DNA of 64,000 bases from Chitinophaga polysaccharea (GCF_007829335.1 NZ_VIWO01000003.1:558001-622000); one strand, 5' to 3'. Positions 36,158 through 45,531 are shown, numbered from the stretch's first letter. The notes: a model not told the origin generated them from the letters alone. A program made the numbers and translations.

Positions 36158-37939
36158 ATGAAAATGAAAATAATCTCCACGATTGCTATTCTTCTCCTCA
36201 CTACAGCGGGAAGCATGGCGCAGCAAGCTGCTTCACGTACCTATAAAACCTGGACACCTGCTACCGATACCGTGTATGCACTGGAAGGGCAAGGTTGGAA
36301 AACAGGGCTTAGAAATTACTACGACCGCTTTCCGGAAAGGGCGCAGAAAGATGTACGCCCACCCGTTTGGAGCCTGTCAAATAACAGCGCCGGTCTGAGT
36401 CTCCGCTTCCGGACAGATGCCGATGAAATCATCGTCAAGTATGCCGTGGCTGGTGACAAGCAAATGCCTCATATGCCTGCAACCGGCGTAAGCGGTGTAG
36501 ATATGTATGCGAAAAGTATTGATGGCAGATGGATGTGGTGTGGCGGTAAGTATAGCTTTGGCGACACCATCGTATACCGGTTTTCTCACCTGAAACAGGC
36601 CGACCAACATGTAAAGCATGTGGAATATACCTTGTATCTGCCCTTGTACAACTCGGTAAAATGGCTAACAGTGGATGTGCCAACAGAAAGTATGTTTACG
36701 CCATTGCCAGTGCGTACCGAAGCGCCGGTAGTCGTTTACGGTACTTCCATTGCGCAGGGGGCCTGTGCCTCCCGCCCGGGTATGGCATGGACCAATATCC
36801 TGAGCCGGCGGCTGGAAAGCCCAGTCATTAACCTGGCATTTTCCGGAAATGGGCGACTGGAAAAAGAAGTACTGGATCTGGTAGGAGAGGTGAACGCCCG
36901 CCTCTATGTGCTGGACTGCCTGCCCAATCTCACCGGCGCCGCCTATGCAGGCGCAGAGCTGAAAAAACGGATCACCAATGCGGTGACTATGCTGCAAACC
37001 AAACGGCCCGGCATTCCTATCCTGCTCACCGAACACGACGGATATACGACCGATGAAACCAATACCGACAGCAAGGCGGCCTATGAACAGGTGAATGCCA
37101 CCCTGCGGGAAGTGGTAGATTCGCTGCAAAAGGCCGGGGTAAAGGGCCTCAGCCTGTTATCCAAGGCAGAAATAGGGCAGGACCTGGATTGTATGGTGGA
37201 TGGCACGCATCCCAATGACCTGGGCATGATGAACTACGCCAACGCTTATACGAAAAAGATCCGGGAGATCCTGCACATGCAAAATGGCGAGGGCATTACT
37301 GCTACGGCCATTACCCAGCGGCGCGACTTTGCCACGTACGATTGGGAAGTACGCCACCAGGAAGTGATGGCATACAATAAAACACATCAGCCCCAGGTGG
37401 TGTTTATGGGCAACTCTATCACACATTTCTGGGGTGGTGAGCCGGTAGCCCGCACCCGGAGAGGCACCCAGTCGTGGGATAAATACTTTGCGCCCAAACA
37501 AGCTGAAAACATGGGCTTTGGCTGGGACCGCGTAGAAAATGCGTTGTGGCGGGTACAGCATGGCGAACTGGATGGCATAGCCCCCAAATACCTGGTACTC
37601 ATGATTGGTACCAACAACTTGCAACTCAACACCGATGCAGAGATCACAGCGGGAGTCAAATACCTGTTGCGGGAGATCCGTGCCAAGCTGCCCACTACGC
37701 ATATCATTCTCATGGGGCTTTTACCCAGGAGAAATATGGAAAGCAGGGTAGCAGGTATCAATAAGCGCTACGCCCGTATTATCCCTTCCGGCAAAGACAT
37801 ACAATTCCTGGATGCAGGTAAACTGTTCCTGAAATCAGGTGGAAAAATTGATGAGAGCCTTTTTTCTGACGGGCTACATCCTAATGAAGAAGGCTATGGG
37901 AAGCTGGGAGAATTGATCGACAAGTACCTGAAAATGTAA
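36158..37939 (+). CDS. tandem SGNH/GDSL hydrolase (two esterase domains)
   Basis: 593 residues, signal peptide 1-21 (ends GSMAQ). Residues ~25-175 are a beta-rich N-terminal domain of the SGNH_hydro_N kind. The first SGNH domain has Ser197 in YGTSIAQG and a DGTHPND triad block with Asp348 and His351. The second SGNH domain has Ser420 in FMGNSITHFWGG, a GTNN block (about 485), and DGLHPNEEGY with Asp571 and His574. Both therefore appear catalytically complete. Likely role: removing acyl groups (acetyl or other) from glycans or sugars. It starts 85 bp after the SUMF1-fusion gene on the same strand. Confidence 0.88.
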   Translation: MKMKIISTIAILLLTTAGSMAQQAASRTYKTWTPATDTVYALEGQGWKTGLRNYYDRFPERAQKDVRPPVWSLSNNSAGLSLRFRTDADEIIVKYAVAGDKQMPHMPATGVSGVDMYAKSIDGRWMWCGGKYSFGDTIVYRFSHLKQADQHVKHVEYTLYLPLYNSVKWLTVDVPTESMFTPLPVRTEAPVVVYGTSIAQGACASRPGMAWTNILSRRLESPVINLAFSGNGRLEKEVLDLVGEVNARLYVLDCLPNLTGAAYAGAELKKRITNAVTMLQTKRPGIPILLTEHDGYTTDETNTDSKAAYEQVNATLREVVDSLQKAGVKGLSLLSKAEIGQDLDCMVDGTHPNDLGMMNYANAYTKKIREILHMQNGEGITATAITQRRDFATYDWEVRHQEVMAYNKTHQPQVVFMGNSITHFWGGEPVARTRRGTQSWDKYFAPKQAENMGFGWDRVENALWRVQHGELDGIAPKYLVLMIGTNNLQLNTDAEITAGVKYLLREIRAKLPTTHIILMGLLPRRNMESRVAGINKRYARIIPSGKDIQFLDAGKLFLKSGGKIDESLFSDGLHPNEEGYGKLGELIDKYLKM

Positions 37940-37953
37940 CATAAACCACTTTT

Positions 37954-37989
37954 AGCAAGAGGATTACCTATGCCGGTGATCCTCTTGCT
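37954..37989. terminator. bidirectional terminator hairpin
   Basis: A 15-bp stem (AGCAAGAGGATTACC with GGTGATCCTCTTGCT, one G-T pair) and 6-nt loop. It ends on the stop codon of the convergent LytTR gene. Confidence 0.8.
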
Positions 37990-38762
37990 TAGCCTGTAGT
38001 ATGGTGGTCTTCCTTCCCTTCGAGCCAGTTTTTGAATTCAGTAACTCTTTCACGGCTAATAATAACATCAGTATCAACATCAGGTGCTAATTGAAGAATT
38101 AATCGGCTATTGTAATAGGTGGTAATTTTTTTGATGGCGTCGAGGTGAATGATGAACTGCCGGTTAATACGGAAAAACTGATTCCTATCCAGCAGCTTCT
38201 CTATCTGGTCCAGCGAATAATCCAGTGGTACCCGCTGGTTGGCATTGGTAGTGGCCCAGGTAGTGCCTTTGTTAAACTGGAGCCAGGCAATGTCTTTCGC
38301 TTTTACATAAATCAACTGGTTATTGATCCTGCCAATAAAACGGGTGCTGTCGCGGCGCAGGAACTCTTCTGCAATGCGGCTGATATCCAGGGTGTAATTA
38401 TTGGCAGGGCGGAACTGTTCATATTTTTTTAAGGCATTCCGCAACGCTTCCACTTCAATAGGTTTCATCAGGTAATCAATGCTGTTTACCTTAAATGCCT
38501 GCAAAGCAAAACCATCGTAGGCGGTGGTGAAGATAATAGGCGTCTGCACTTTTGTTTTATCGAACAATTCAAAGCAGTTGCCGTCCGATAATTGGATATC
38601 CATCATCATCAGGTCTACCCGCTGTTGCTGTTCCATCCATTTCATGCCTTCCGCCACCGATTCAATCACCGCTACAATTTCTATGTCCGGATCACATTTA
38701 TGCAACAATTGAATCAGCCGTTCGGCATTGTGTATTTCGTCTTCAAAAATTACTATTCTCAT
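37989..38762 (-). CDS. LytTR-family response regulator
   Basis: 257 residues. Receiver domain 1-120 with Asp55 as phospho-acceptor (LMMMDIQLSDG) and the conserved Lys in YLMKP. LytTR domain from about 140 (FIGRINNQLIYVKAKDIAWLQ, QFFRINRQFIIHLDAIKKI). It overlaps the kinase gene by 4 bp. This second LytTR pair is the promoter-distal end of an operon beginning at 42261. Confidence 0.94.
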   Translation of the reverse strand: MRIVIFEDEIHNAERLIQLLHKCDPDIEIVAVIESVAEGMKWMEQQQRVDLMMMDIQLSDGNCFELFDKTKVQTPIIFTTAYDGFALQAFKVNSIDYLMKPIEVEALRNALKKYEQFRPANNYTLDISRIAEEFLRRDSTRFIGRINNQLIYVKAKDIAWLQFNKGTTWATTNANQRVPLDYSLDQIEKLLDRNQFFRINRQFIIHLDAIKKITTYYNSRLILQLAPDVDTDVIISRERVTEFKNWLEGKEDHHTTG

Positions 38763-39835
38763 GAGGAAGTGATAATGGGTAATTTTACAATAAACAGATC
38801 ATCCCGCTGACACACGACTACATTGCTATTCCCAACTAAGGCATACCTTTTCTGGATATTTTCCAGTCCTATGCCGGAAGATATTTCCGGGTTGGTGCGG
38901 GGACGTATATGATTGGATACTACCAGGCAGTTGTCTTCTTCGCTGATCTTTACCAGCAAAGGATCCTGTGCCGAAAAGCGGTTGTGCTTGATAGCATTTT
39001 CAATCAGCATTTGCAGGGTTACCGGCGGTATCATTCCTTTGGTTTTTACCTTTTCCGGCAGTACTACACTAAACTGTATGCTTTGCTGGTGGCGGATGCG
39101 AATGAGAAAAAGGTAGGCGTCAAGAAAATCGAGCTCCGTTTGAATGGTGACCAGGTTCTCAAATTTTTTATCCAGGATGTACCGGTAAGTTTTCGCCAGC
39201 TGCGTAATATAATCGGCCGACAAGTCGGGGCTTTTATATACCAGGTTGGTCAACACGCTTAATGAGTTAAAGAAAAAATGCGGGTCTATCTGGTTTCTCA
39301 GCGCATCATAACGGGCCTGTATATTTTCCCGTTTTAGCCGCTCTGCCTGTAGCTGGTATTCTTTCCAGCCGGAGTAATAAAAAATGATACCGTTGAAAGT
39401 CAGGATCAGCAGGTAAAACATAAAGGTGCCGAAGTTCAGGTCGTAGCTGAAATTGCGGAAGCTTTCCCAGGCTTCATACCGGTGAAACAACCCGATGTCT
39501 GAAACTGCATACCCGAAGCCGAATAAAAATGCTACAATCATCCCGTACAGCAACAGGCCTCCGCAGAGGATCACGAGCCGCCCTGAGTTGTTATGACGGA
39601 TCGTTTTCTTTTCCAGCCAACCGGCCAGGCGGGCTGCGCCTTCCCATACAATGAGTCCGAACACCACGTAAAAGAGACTGAACATTTGTCCCCTGAAATC
39701 CAGTATCCGCAACCCTTTTACAAAGGTGTGGTCAAAGGATTTGAAGATAGTACTGAAGGTGTACAGTATCAGTATCCGGGAGAGGTACAGAAACAGCTTG
39801 CTGGAAAATAGCTTTTCATTCTCTTGAAAATTCAT
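38759..39835 (-). CDS. LytS/YehU-type sensor histidine kinase
   Basis: 358 residues. About four or five membrane helices in the first 155 residues, then a coiled coil and a histidine kinase domain with His186 in NQIDPHFFFNSLSVL and an ATP-binding part (LQMLIENAIKHNRF, then SSGIGLENIQKRYALVG). It is the partner of the adjoining LytTR regulator, and starts 18 bp after the epimerase gene ends. Confidence 0.93.
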   Translation of the reverse strand: MNFQENEKLFSSKLFLYLSRILILYTFSTIFKSFDHTFVKGLRILDFRGQMFSLFYVVFGLIVWEGAARLAGWLEKKTIRHNNSGRLVILCGGLLLYGMIVAFLFGFGYAVSDIGLFHRYEAWESFRNFSYDLNFGTFMFYLLILTFNGIIFYYSGWKEYQLQAERLKRENIQARYDALRNQIDPHFFFNSLSVLTNLVYKSPDLSADYITQLAKTYRYILDKKFENLVTIQTELDFLDAYLFLIRIRHQQSIQFSVVLPEKVKTKGMIPPVTLQMLIENAIKHNRFSAQDPLLVKISEEDNCLVVSNHIRPRTNPEISSGIGLENIQKRYALVGNSNVVVCQRDDLFIVKLPIITSS

Positions 39836-39853
39836 CGGGTCGTTTGTCTGTTA

Positions 39854-40834
39854 CTAAAAATAGTTATTTTCCTTAAACCAGGTAAATGCGCCTTTCACGG
39901 CAGTTTCTACCGGTGTATAGCTTAATTGCAGTTCCCGCTCGGATTTTTTGCCGGAATAATAGTTATCCAGGCATAACATATAAGCGGTGCTATAGTTTAA
40001 TTTTCCGGAGATACCGGGAATAGAGCCAATCAATCCTCCCAGTTTCAGTACAAAGGCCGGGATACGGATCAGAACCTGGCGTTTGCCGGAAATTTTTTTC
40101 AGCAGCCGGAAAAACTCCCCGTAGCTGAGGTTTTGCCCGGCCAGCAGGTAGCAATCGCCTGTTTTTCCTTTGGAGATGGCATTGATGATACCACGACACA
40201 CATCTTTGATATGTACGAAATTCTTTCCTCCCGGCGGATAGAACAGCAGCCGGTGTTTGAGTCCATAGAGCAGCAACTGGCCGGAGCTGGGCTTTACGTC
40301 GTGCGGGCCTATCATGAAAGTGGGGTTGACCACTACAGCGGGTAATTGCCGGCTCGTTACCTGTTCCAGCACATATTGCTGCGCAAGGTATTTACTGTTG
40401 ATATAGCCGGAGTTGGCGTTGAACAACGTGAACCCATTGAGTTCATTGCCGGGATTATTTTTCTTGCCCGGACCAATGGTGTTGGCTGTGCTCACGTAAA
40501 TGAATTTCTCTACCCGGTGAGCGATACAAGCGGCCGTGATATATTTGGTGGCGGTGAAATTAGCCCGCTCATACGCTTCAAACGAAATGCCCCATTGGCC
40601 GGTGATACAGGCGGCGTGGATCACGATATCGCAACCTTTTACCGCTTCGTGTACCTGGTCGCTGTTATCGATGTGGCCATAGAAAACATCGCAGGGAATA
40701 TCCGCAATGCCTTGTATATCGGCCGTGGGACGGATGATCACCCGGATATCATATCCGAGGCGGAACAATTCCCGGGTCAGGTTAGAGCCGAGGAAGCCAT
40801 TGGCGCCCGTAATCAGTACTTTCTTCCTATTCAT
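39854..40834 (-). CDS. NAD-dependent epimerase/dehydratase family protein (extended SDR)
   Basis: 326 residues. NAD(P)-binding GxxGxxG motif TGANGFLG near the N-terminus, VIHAACITG, STANTIGPG, and the active Tyr/Lys pair in YINSKYLAQQ. The pattern is closest to the dihydroflavonol reductase / 3-beta-hydroxysteroid dehydrogenase-like (HpnA-like) group, acting on sugars, isoprenoid or sterol-type substrates. It lies next to an SDR gene and a START-like lipid-binding protein gene on the same strand, which hints at lipid modification, but the substrate is not known. Confidence 0.85.
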   Translation of the reverse strand: MNRKKVLITGANGFLGSNLTRELFRLGYDIRVIIRPTADIQGIADIPCDVFYGHIDNSDQVHEAVKGCDIVIHAACITGQWGISFEAYERANFTATKYITAACIAHRVEKFIYVSTANTIGPGKKNNPGNELNGFTLFNANSGYINSKYLAQQYVLEQVTSRQLPAVVVNPTFMIGPHDVKPSSGQLLLYGLKHRLLFYPPGGKNFVHIKDVCRGIINAISKGKTGDCYLLAGQNLSYGEFFRLLKKISGKRQVLIRIPAFVLKLGGLIGSIPGISGKLNYSTAYMLCLDNYYSGKKSERELQLSYTPVETAVKGAFTWFKENNYF

Positions 40835-40835
40835 T

Positions 40836-41654
40836 TTATACAGATAAGGTGTATGGAATTTCTTTTTTTACTTCCCTGGATACAATTCTCATTTTTAGTG
40901 ACAGGGGCAGTAATTGCATCAGGGCATGGTTAATTTTATTCATCATCCCCGGGATAATTACTGGTTTACCTGCCAGTGTCTTTTTCAGCGCAATGCGGGC
41001 AATAGCGGGGGTAGACAATAACCCCATCTTTCCCTTGATCCCCTGGCTGATGATACGGCGGGAGGTGTGGGAGTTGGTCATGATGGGGCCGGGATATACC
41101 ACGCTGACAGACAGGCCGGTATTCGTCATTTCTTCTTTCAGCCCCAGAGAAAAAGAAGAGATGAAGGCTTTAGATGCCGGGTAAACCGTTTTATAGGCAA
41201 TGGGCGTAAAAGCGGCCATGCTGGCTATGTTCATGATATAGCTCTGTGGATGTCGGAGTAGGTGGGGCAGGAGTTGATGCGTAAGTAATACCGTACTTCT
41301 TACATTCAGCATAATAATATCGTCTATCCGTTCCCGTGAGGTATGGGTAATGGGAGAAGTGCCGCCTACGCCGGCGTTATTGATGAGAAAATCGATGTCA
41401 TACAGTTCCGTCATGCGTTGCAGCGCTTCTTTGAGCAGCTGACTGTTGGACAGGTCAAATTCAAATACTTTTACCTGCACCCGGTATTCCAGCATCAGGT
41501 TGTCGGCTACCGATTGGAGGTGGCTGCCAGGTAAGGCCACCAGGATGATATTCCTGCCCATGCGGGCGCACTGAATGGCAAATTCTTTCCCCAGACCGGA
41601 GCTGGCGCCGGTGATGAGGGTGTAGTTATTGTTTGGCATATCCATCGTTTTCAA
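40836..41654 (-). CDS. short-chain dehydrogenase/reductase
   Basis: 272 residues. Classical SDR: TGASSGLGKEF cofactor motif, FLINNAGVGG, catalytic Ser in NIASMAAF, and Tyr/Lys in VYPASKAF. Two alternative in-frame starts downstream (41645 and 41639) would remove the 29-bp overlap with the START-like gene; the exact start is uncertain. The C-terminal extension (MMNKINHALMQLLPLSLKMRIVS) is amphipathic and might touch the membrane. It sits between the epimerase and START-like genes in the operon. Confidence 0.9.
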   Translation of the reverse strand: MKTMDMPNNNYTLITGASSGLGKEFAIQCARMGRNIILVALPGSHLQSVADNLMLEYRVQVKVFEFDLSNSQLLKEALQRMTELYDIDFLINNAGVGGTSPITHTSRERIDDIIMLNVRSTVLLTHQLLPHLLRHPQSYIMNIASMAAFTPIAYKTVYPASKAFISSFSLGLKEEMTNTGLSVSVVYPGPIMTNSHTSRRIISQGIKGKMGLLSTPAIARIALKKTLAGKPVIIPGMMNKINHALMQLLPLSLKMRIVSREVKKEIPYTLSV

Positions 41655-42261
41655 GCAGACCTTTGAACTTTGTCATGGTCTTAAACAGGTTGTCGTGAAT
41701 GATCGGGTCAGATACCCAGCGGGGTATTTTCTTACTGCGATCGGTGGTAACGAGGTAGGTAATTTTCAATTGCCCGTCGCTGGCGGGCTCCATCATCCAT
41801 TTCCCCCGTGTGCCGGTAATCCGGGTAGTTTTATTGAAGGGCGGAAAGCGGTGGTCGGTAGTACTTTCAAAGCGTATTTCCGCCTGATTGCCTGCCGTGG
41901 GCTGGTACATATAGAGGAGGCAGCAGTCCTGGTCGTCCATAGGCCAGGGGATGGCGTACCGGATATAGGTAATCCACCGCCCGGCTTCCGGGGTGGATGC
42001 AATTTTATAGTCGCTCGCGTTGGTATTCCATTGGCGTCCTTTTGCCTGGTCTTTGAAAAGCTTTACCACGGCGGGTACAGCAGTTTTTACCCGGAATACT
42101 GCTTTTATTTCCCTTACATTTTCCCCGTCAGCGCCGGGAATCCACCGTTCATATAATGCGATAGCGTCATTTTGTTTTACCAGCTTAAAGTCGCTGGTAT
42201 CCGCAAATAACGACCTGATCACCATTAAACTGCCGATACAAAATAGCTGCAAACGCTCCAT
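41626..42261 (-). CDS. START-like domain lipid-binding protein
   Basis: 211 residues. A hydrophobic N-terminal stretch (LQLFCIGSLMVIRSLFA) may be a signal peptide. The rest resembles bacterial START/SRPBCC proteins: FKLVKQNDAIALYERWIPG, GRQWNTNASDYKIAS, WPMDDQDCCLLYMYQ and the helix at the C-terminus that closes the lipid cavity. Likely role: binding a lipid or hydrophobic ligand. It is the first gene of a minus-strand group ending with the second LytTR regulator. Confidence 0.8.
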   Translation of the reverse strand: MERLQLFCIGSLMVIRSLFADTSDFKLVKQNDAIALYERWIPGADGENVREIKAVFRVKTAVPAVVKLFKDQAKGRQWNTNASDYKIASTPEAGRWITYIRYAIPWPMDDQDCCLLYMYQPTAGNQAEIRFESTTDHRFPPFNKTTRITGTRGKWMMEPASDGQLKITYLVTTDRSKKIPRWVSDPIIHDNLFKTMTKFKGLLENDGYAKQ

Positions 42262-42445
42262 GTCTTCATGATTTATAGCAAAAGTGCCACAGCGTGGCCG
42301 GGTGGCAAACGATTTTCTGATGAGTTGTAGGATAAAAGGGCTGACCTGTAAACACGGGCCGTTTTATTGCAGGATCTGGTTGTTTTTATTATTTTGGCCG
42401 CCATTCGCCCGCGGAGGGCCTTTTTTTGTGTAAAATCAATCGTTT

Positions 42446-44047
42446 ATGAAGCATTTCCTGTTAACGCTGATTGGTGTAGTGGTATTTTCTGTTGGTAGGG
42501 GGCAAACCGTTTGCCCGGTGATCCCATTGCCTGTAAAGGCGGTAAAGGAGTCTGGCGTATTTCCACTGAGCGCACAAACCGTTATCTGTGCAGGTGATGC
42601 CTCACTACAGCCCCTGGCCGTGTACCTGAAAGAGGAGTTGCAACGGCGGTACCAGTTGCAGGTAACTGCCGGTAAAAAAGCCGGAGCTACAACGATCTAT
42701 TTAAAGCAAAATGGAAAGGGTACCAACGTAGATGCCTATACGCTTACAGTGAATAAGAAAGTAATCACCATTATCGCTGCCCACCGGGAAGGCATCTTTA
42801 ATGGTATAGCCACCTTGTTGCAGCTGGGTACAGCAGCAACCTTGCATAGTGGCGTGCTGGCTATAGATGGCTGGCAAATTAGCGATGCGCCGCAATATGC
42901 CTGGAGAGGGCTTATGCTGGATGAATCGCGGTTTTTCTTTGGGAAGAAGAAAGTATTGCAGCTGCTGGACTGGATGGCGTTTTATAAATTGAACCGTTTT
43001 CACTGGCATCTGACGGATGTTCCAGGCTGGCGCCTGGAAATTAAAAAATATCCTTTGCTGACTACTGTAGGAGGGATCGGTAATATTGTTGATTCCGCTG
43101 CGCCGGCGGCGTATTATACCCAGGATGATATCCGGGAGATTGTGGCCTATGCCGGGCAGCGCAATATTACTGTGATCCCGGAAATAGATATGCCGGGTCA
43201 TGCTGCGGCAGCCAACAGGGCCTATCCCGCGTTTGACGGCGGCGGTACCGACAGGTATCCGCGGTTTACGTTCAACCCGGGTAGGGAAGGTACTTACAAG
43301 TACCTGTCGGATATACTAACGGAAACGGCTCAACTTTTTCCTGCCGGTATGATACACCTGGGCGGTGATGAGGTTACCTTCGGTAATGCGGGCTGGGACA
43401 GCGATACGGGGATTACCCGGTTGAAGCGGGAGCATGGCCTGAAAGACCGTAAAGCTGTGGAAGACTATTTTATACAACGTATGGCCGACACCGTATTACA
43501 ACTGCATAATAAAGTGATGGCCTGGGACGAGATTGCCACTGCCACGTTGCCGGCCGATAGTACCATTGTATGCTGGTGGCGTCATGATAAGCCGGAAGCC
43601 CTGGCGATGGCGCTGAATAAAGGCTATTCCGTGGTATTGTGCCCGCGGTTACCGTTTTATTTTGATTTTGTACAGGATAGCAGTCACCATATTGGGCGCA
43701 GAGGAGCAAATGGCGCATTCAATTCCCTTGAAACGGTCTACAATTTCTCCGCGGCGAAGCTGCCGGCCGTACCCGGGCATGAATCACAGATCCTGGGCGT
43801 GCAAGCTTGCATATGGACGGAAACCGTGCATAACGGCAACCGGCTGGATTTCCTTCTTTTTCCCCGTATTTCCGCGCTGGCAGAAACCGCGTGGACGCCA
43901 GCTGACCGGAAGGATTTTAAGGGCTTTACTGATCGTTTAAAAGCCCAGCAGCTATTATATAAGCAGGCCGGTTTATTCTATTTCGATATATTCAACCCCG
44001 GCTGGCATAAGGAGTCGGGCAAGTCGGCCGATCACTATCTTGATTAG
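42446..44047 (+). CDS. GH20 beta-N-acetylhexosaminidase, secreted
   Basis: 533 residues. Signal peptide 1-19. Residues ~25-140 form the GH20b domain, then the TIM barrel: WRGLMLDESRFFFGKKKVLQLLDWMA, HWHLTDVPGWRLEIK, VIPEIDMPGHAAAA and MIHLGGDEVTFG with the catalytic Asp308-Glu309 pair. It removes terminal GlcNAc or GalNAc by the substrate-assisted mechanism, acting on chitin fragments, N-glycans or peptidoglycan. It is transcribed divergently from the START-like gene, with 184 bp between. The DUF1772 gene follows on the same strand. Confidence 0.95.
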   Translation: MKHFLLTLIGVVVFSVGRGQTVCPVIPLPVKAVKESGVFPLSAQTVICAGDASLQPLAVYLKEELQRRYQLQVTAGKKAGATTIYLKQNGKGTNVDAYTLTVNKKVITIIAAHREGIFNGIATLLQLGTAATLHSGVLAIDGWQISDAPQYAWRGLMLDESRFFFGKKKVLQLLDWMAFYKLNRFHWHLTDVPGWRLEIKKYPLLTTVGGIGNIVDSAAPAAYYTQDDIREIVAYAGQRNITVIPEIDMPGHAAAANRAYPAFDGGGTDRYPRFTFNPGREGTYKYLSDILTETAQLFPAGMIHLGGDEVTFGNAGWDSDTGITRLKREHGLKDRKAVEDYFIQRMADTVLQLHNKVMAWDEIATATLPADSTIVCWWRHDKPEALAMALNKGYSVVLCPRLPFYFDFVQDSSHHIGRRGANGAFNSLETVYNFSAAKLPAVPGHESQILGVQACIWTETVHNGNRLDFLLFPRISALAETAWTPADRKDFKGFTDRLKAQQLLYKQAGLFYFDIFNPGWHKESGKSADHYLD

Positions 44048-44068
44048 TGTCGGTTTTGTTCTATTTCA

Positions 44069-44118
44069 GGAAGGGGGAGGGTGGTAATATTGCCATGGGA
44101 ATATAAAACCCCCCTTCC
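44069..44118 (+). promoter_or_regulatory. leader hairpin before the DUF1772 gene
   Basis: GGAAGGGGG (44069-44077) is complementary to CCCCCTTCC (44110-44118), with a 32-nt loop between. The right arm ends 4 bp before the ATG. The left arm is strongly purine-rich. It might fold in the mRNA leader and affect translation. Confidence 0.3.
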
Positions 44119-44122
44119 AACA

Positions 44123-44632
44123 ATGAAGACTTTTTTACTGGCGCTTGCCACTATTGCCACAGGACTTATCGCCGGCGTGTATTACGCATTTTCTGTTTCC
44201 GTGAACCCGGCCTTCGCTGGTTTACCGGATGGCGCCTATATCGAGGCCATGAATAAGATCAATGTGGCTATCGTTAACCCTGCATTTTCCCTGAGTTTTT
44301 TCGGTGCACCTTTATTGTTGCCGTTGGTGACCTGGATATATGCCCGTCCTGTTTTTTCGCGGAAGGCCGGCTACCTGCTGGCCGCATCGCTGATATTCTG
44401 GATCGGTTCTTTGGGCGTTACTATAGCGGGCAATATTCCGCTGAATGACAAGCTGGCCACCTTTGTGGTAAACGGGGCTACCGCGGAGCAGGCTGCTGCC
44501 GCGAGGAGGGCGTTTGCCGGCGCCTGGAACAACTGGCATGCGGTACGTACCTGGGCCAGTATTATAGCGCTGGTATTGACGGTGATGGCTTGTTTGACCA
44601 AAGATGCTCCTGCGCAGGCAGCTAAAAGATAA
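44123..44632 (+). CDS. DUF1772 (anthrone oxygenase-like) membrane protein
   Basis: 169 residues from the ATG at 44123; an in-frame start at 44081 would add 14 non-hydrophobic residues and is disfavoured. Four membrane helices. The GNIPLNDKL segment and the ARRAFAGAWNNWHAVRTW segment are the hallmarks of DUF1772, found in polyketide anthrone oxygenases and in many bacterial proteins of unknown role. It is followed 21 bp later by an AraC-type regulator gene. Confidence 0.85.
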   Translation: MKTFLLALATIATGLIAGVYYAFSVSVNPAFAGLPDGAYIEAMNKINVAIVNPAFSLSFFGAPLLLPLVTWIYARPVFSRKAGYLLAASLIFWIGSLGVTIAGNIPLNDKLATFVVNGATAEQAAAARRAFAGAWNNWHAVRTWASIIALVLTVMACLTKDAPAQAAKR

Positions 44633-44653
44633 ACATTCTTTGTAATTTAGGGT

Positions 44654-45460
44654 ATGCGTTATGATACCATTCCACCTCCGCCACACCTGGCACACCTTAT
44701 CCGCTTTTTCTGGATCATGGAAGGAGCCGGCGCATATACGCATCACAATATGGCAGATGCTTGTGCTGAGTTGTTATTTCACTATCGCGGACAGTTTGAT
44801 GAGATCACTGCCAGCGGCCGTTTAAGCAAATCGTTTACTGCCGGTTTGCATGGGGTAACGCATGTGTTGCGACAATATACCATTGAAGAAGGATTTGGCA
44901 TATTCGGTGTCTACTTTTACCCGCATGCGATTCCTTTATTGTTTGATATGTCCGCCGCGGAGTTAACCAATGAAACGGCTGAACTGCGGTACCTCCTGAA
45001 ACAGGAAGGAAGTATACTGGAAGAAAAAATAATGTTGGCGAAAAACAACGAGGAACGTTGCAGGATTATTTGTGATTTTACAGCGCAGCGGCTGGCGGCA
45101 AGGTATACCATTGAACTACCGGTTTTTTCCGCTATCCGTGATATCATCCGTTACCGGCCACAAGTGCCTATTGCAACCTTATCGGGACAGTATTATTTAT
45201 CAGAGCGGCAGTTTGAGCGGCAATTTAAACAGTATGCAGGCCTGTCACCCCGGTTGTTTTCCCGCATCGTCCGTTTCCAGGCAGCGGCTTCTTTTTACAA
45301 GCGCGAGGTGAGTAGTTTGGCTGGCATTGCGCTGGAGTGCGGGTACTATGATCAATCCCATTTTATCAACGATTTTAAAACCTTTTCCGGTCTGCATCCA
45401 CGGGAGTTTTTCTCCGGCAGGTCGCCGGCTACCGCCTGGCGGGATGAAGATCTGGCATAA
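44654..45460 (+). CDS. AraC-family transcriptional regulator
   Basis: 268 residues. N-terminal ~160-residue ligand or dimer domain of the DUF6597 kind (LIRFFWIMEGAGAYTHHNMADACAELLFHYRG). Two helix-turn-helix motifs at the C-terminus (ATLSGQYYLSERQFERQFKQYAGLSPRLFSRIVRFQAAA and AGIALECGYYDQSHFINDFKTFSGLHPREF). It probably regulates the DUF1772 gene or nearby genes. Direct autoregulatory sites are not evident. Confidence 0.93.
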   Translation: MRYDTIPPPPHLAHLIRFFWIMEGAGAYTHHNMADACAELLFHYRGQFDEITASGRLSKSFTAGLHGVTHVLRQYTIEEGFGIFGVYFYPHAIPLLFDMSAAELTNETAELRYLLKQEGSILEEKIMLAKNNEERCRIICDFTAQRLAARYTIELPVFSAIRDIIRYRPQVPIATLSGQYYLSERQFERQFKQYAGLSPRLFSRIVRFQAAASFYKREVSSLAGIALECGYYDQSHFINDFKTFSGLHPREFFSGRSPATAWRDEDLA

Positions 45461-45531
45461 ATGTCGGTTTTTTCCAATTTTAAGTTAGCCGGGTATTGCA
45501 ATTTTGTGTGACTATCTCACCTTAAAATTTT

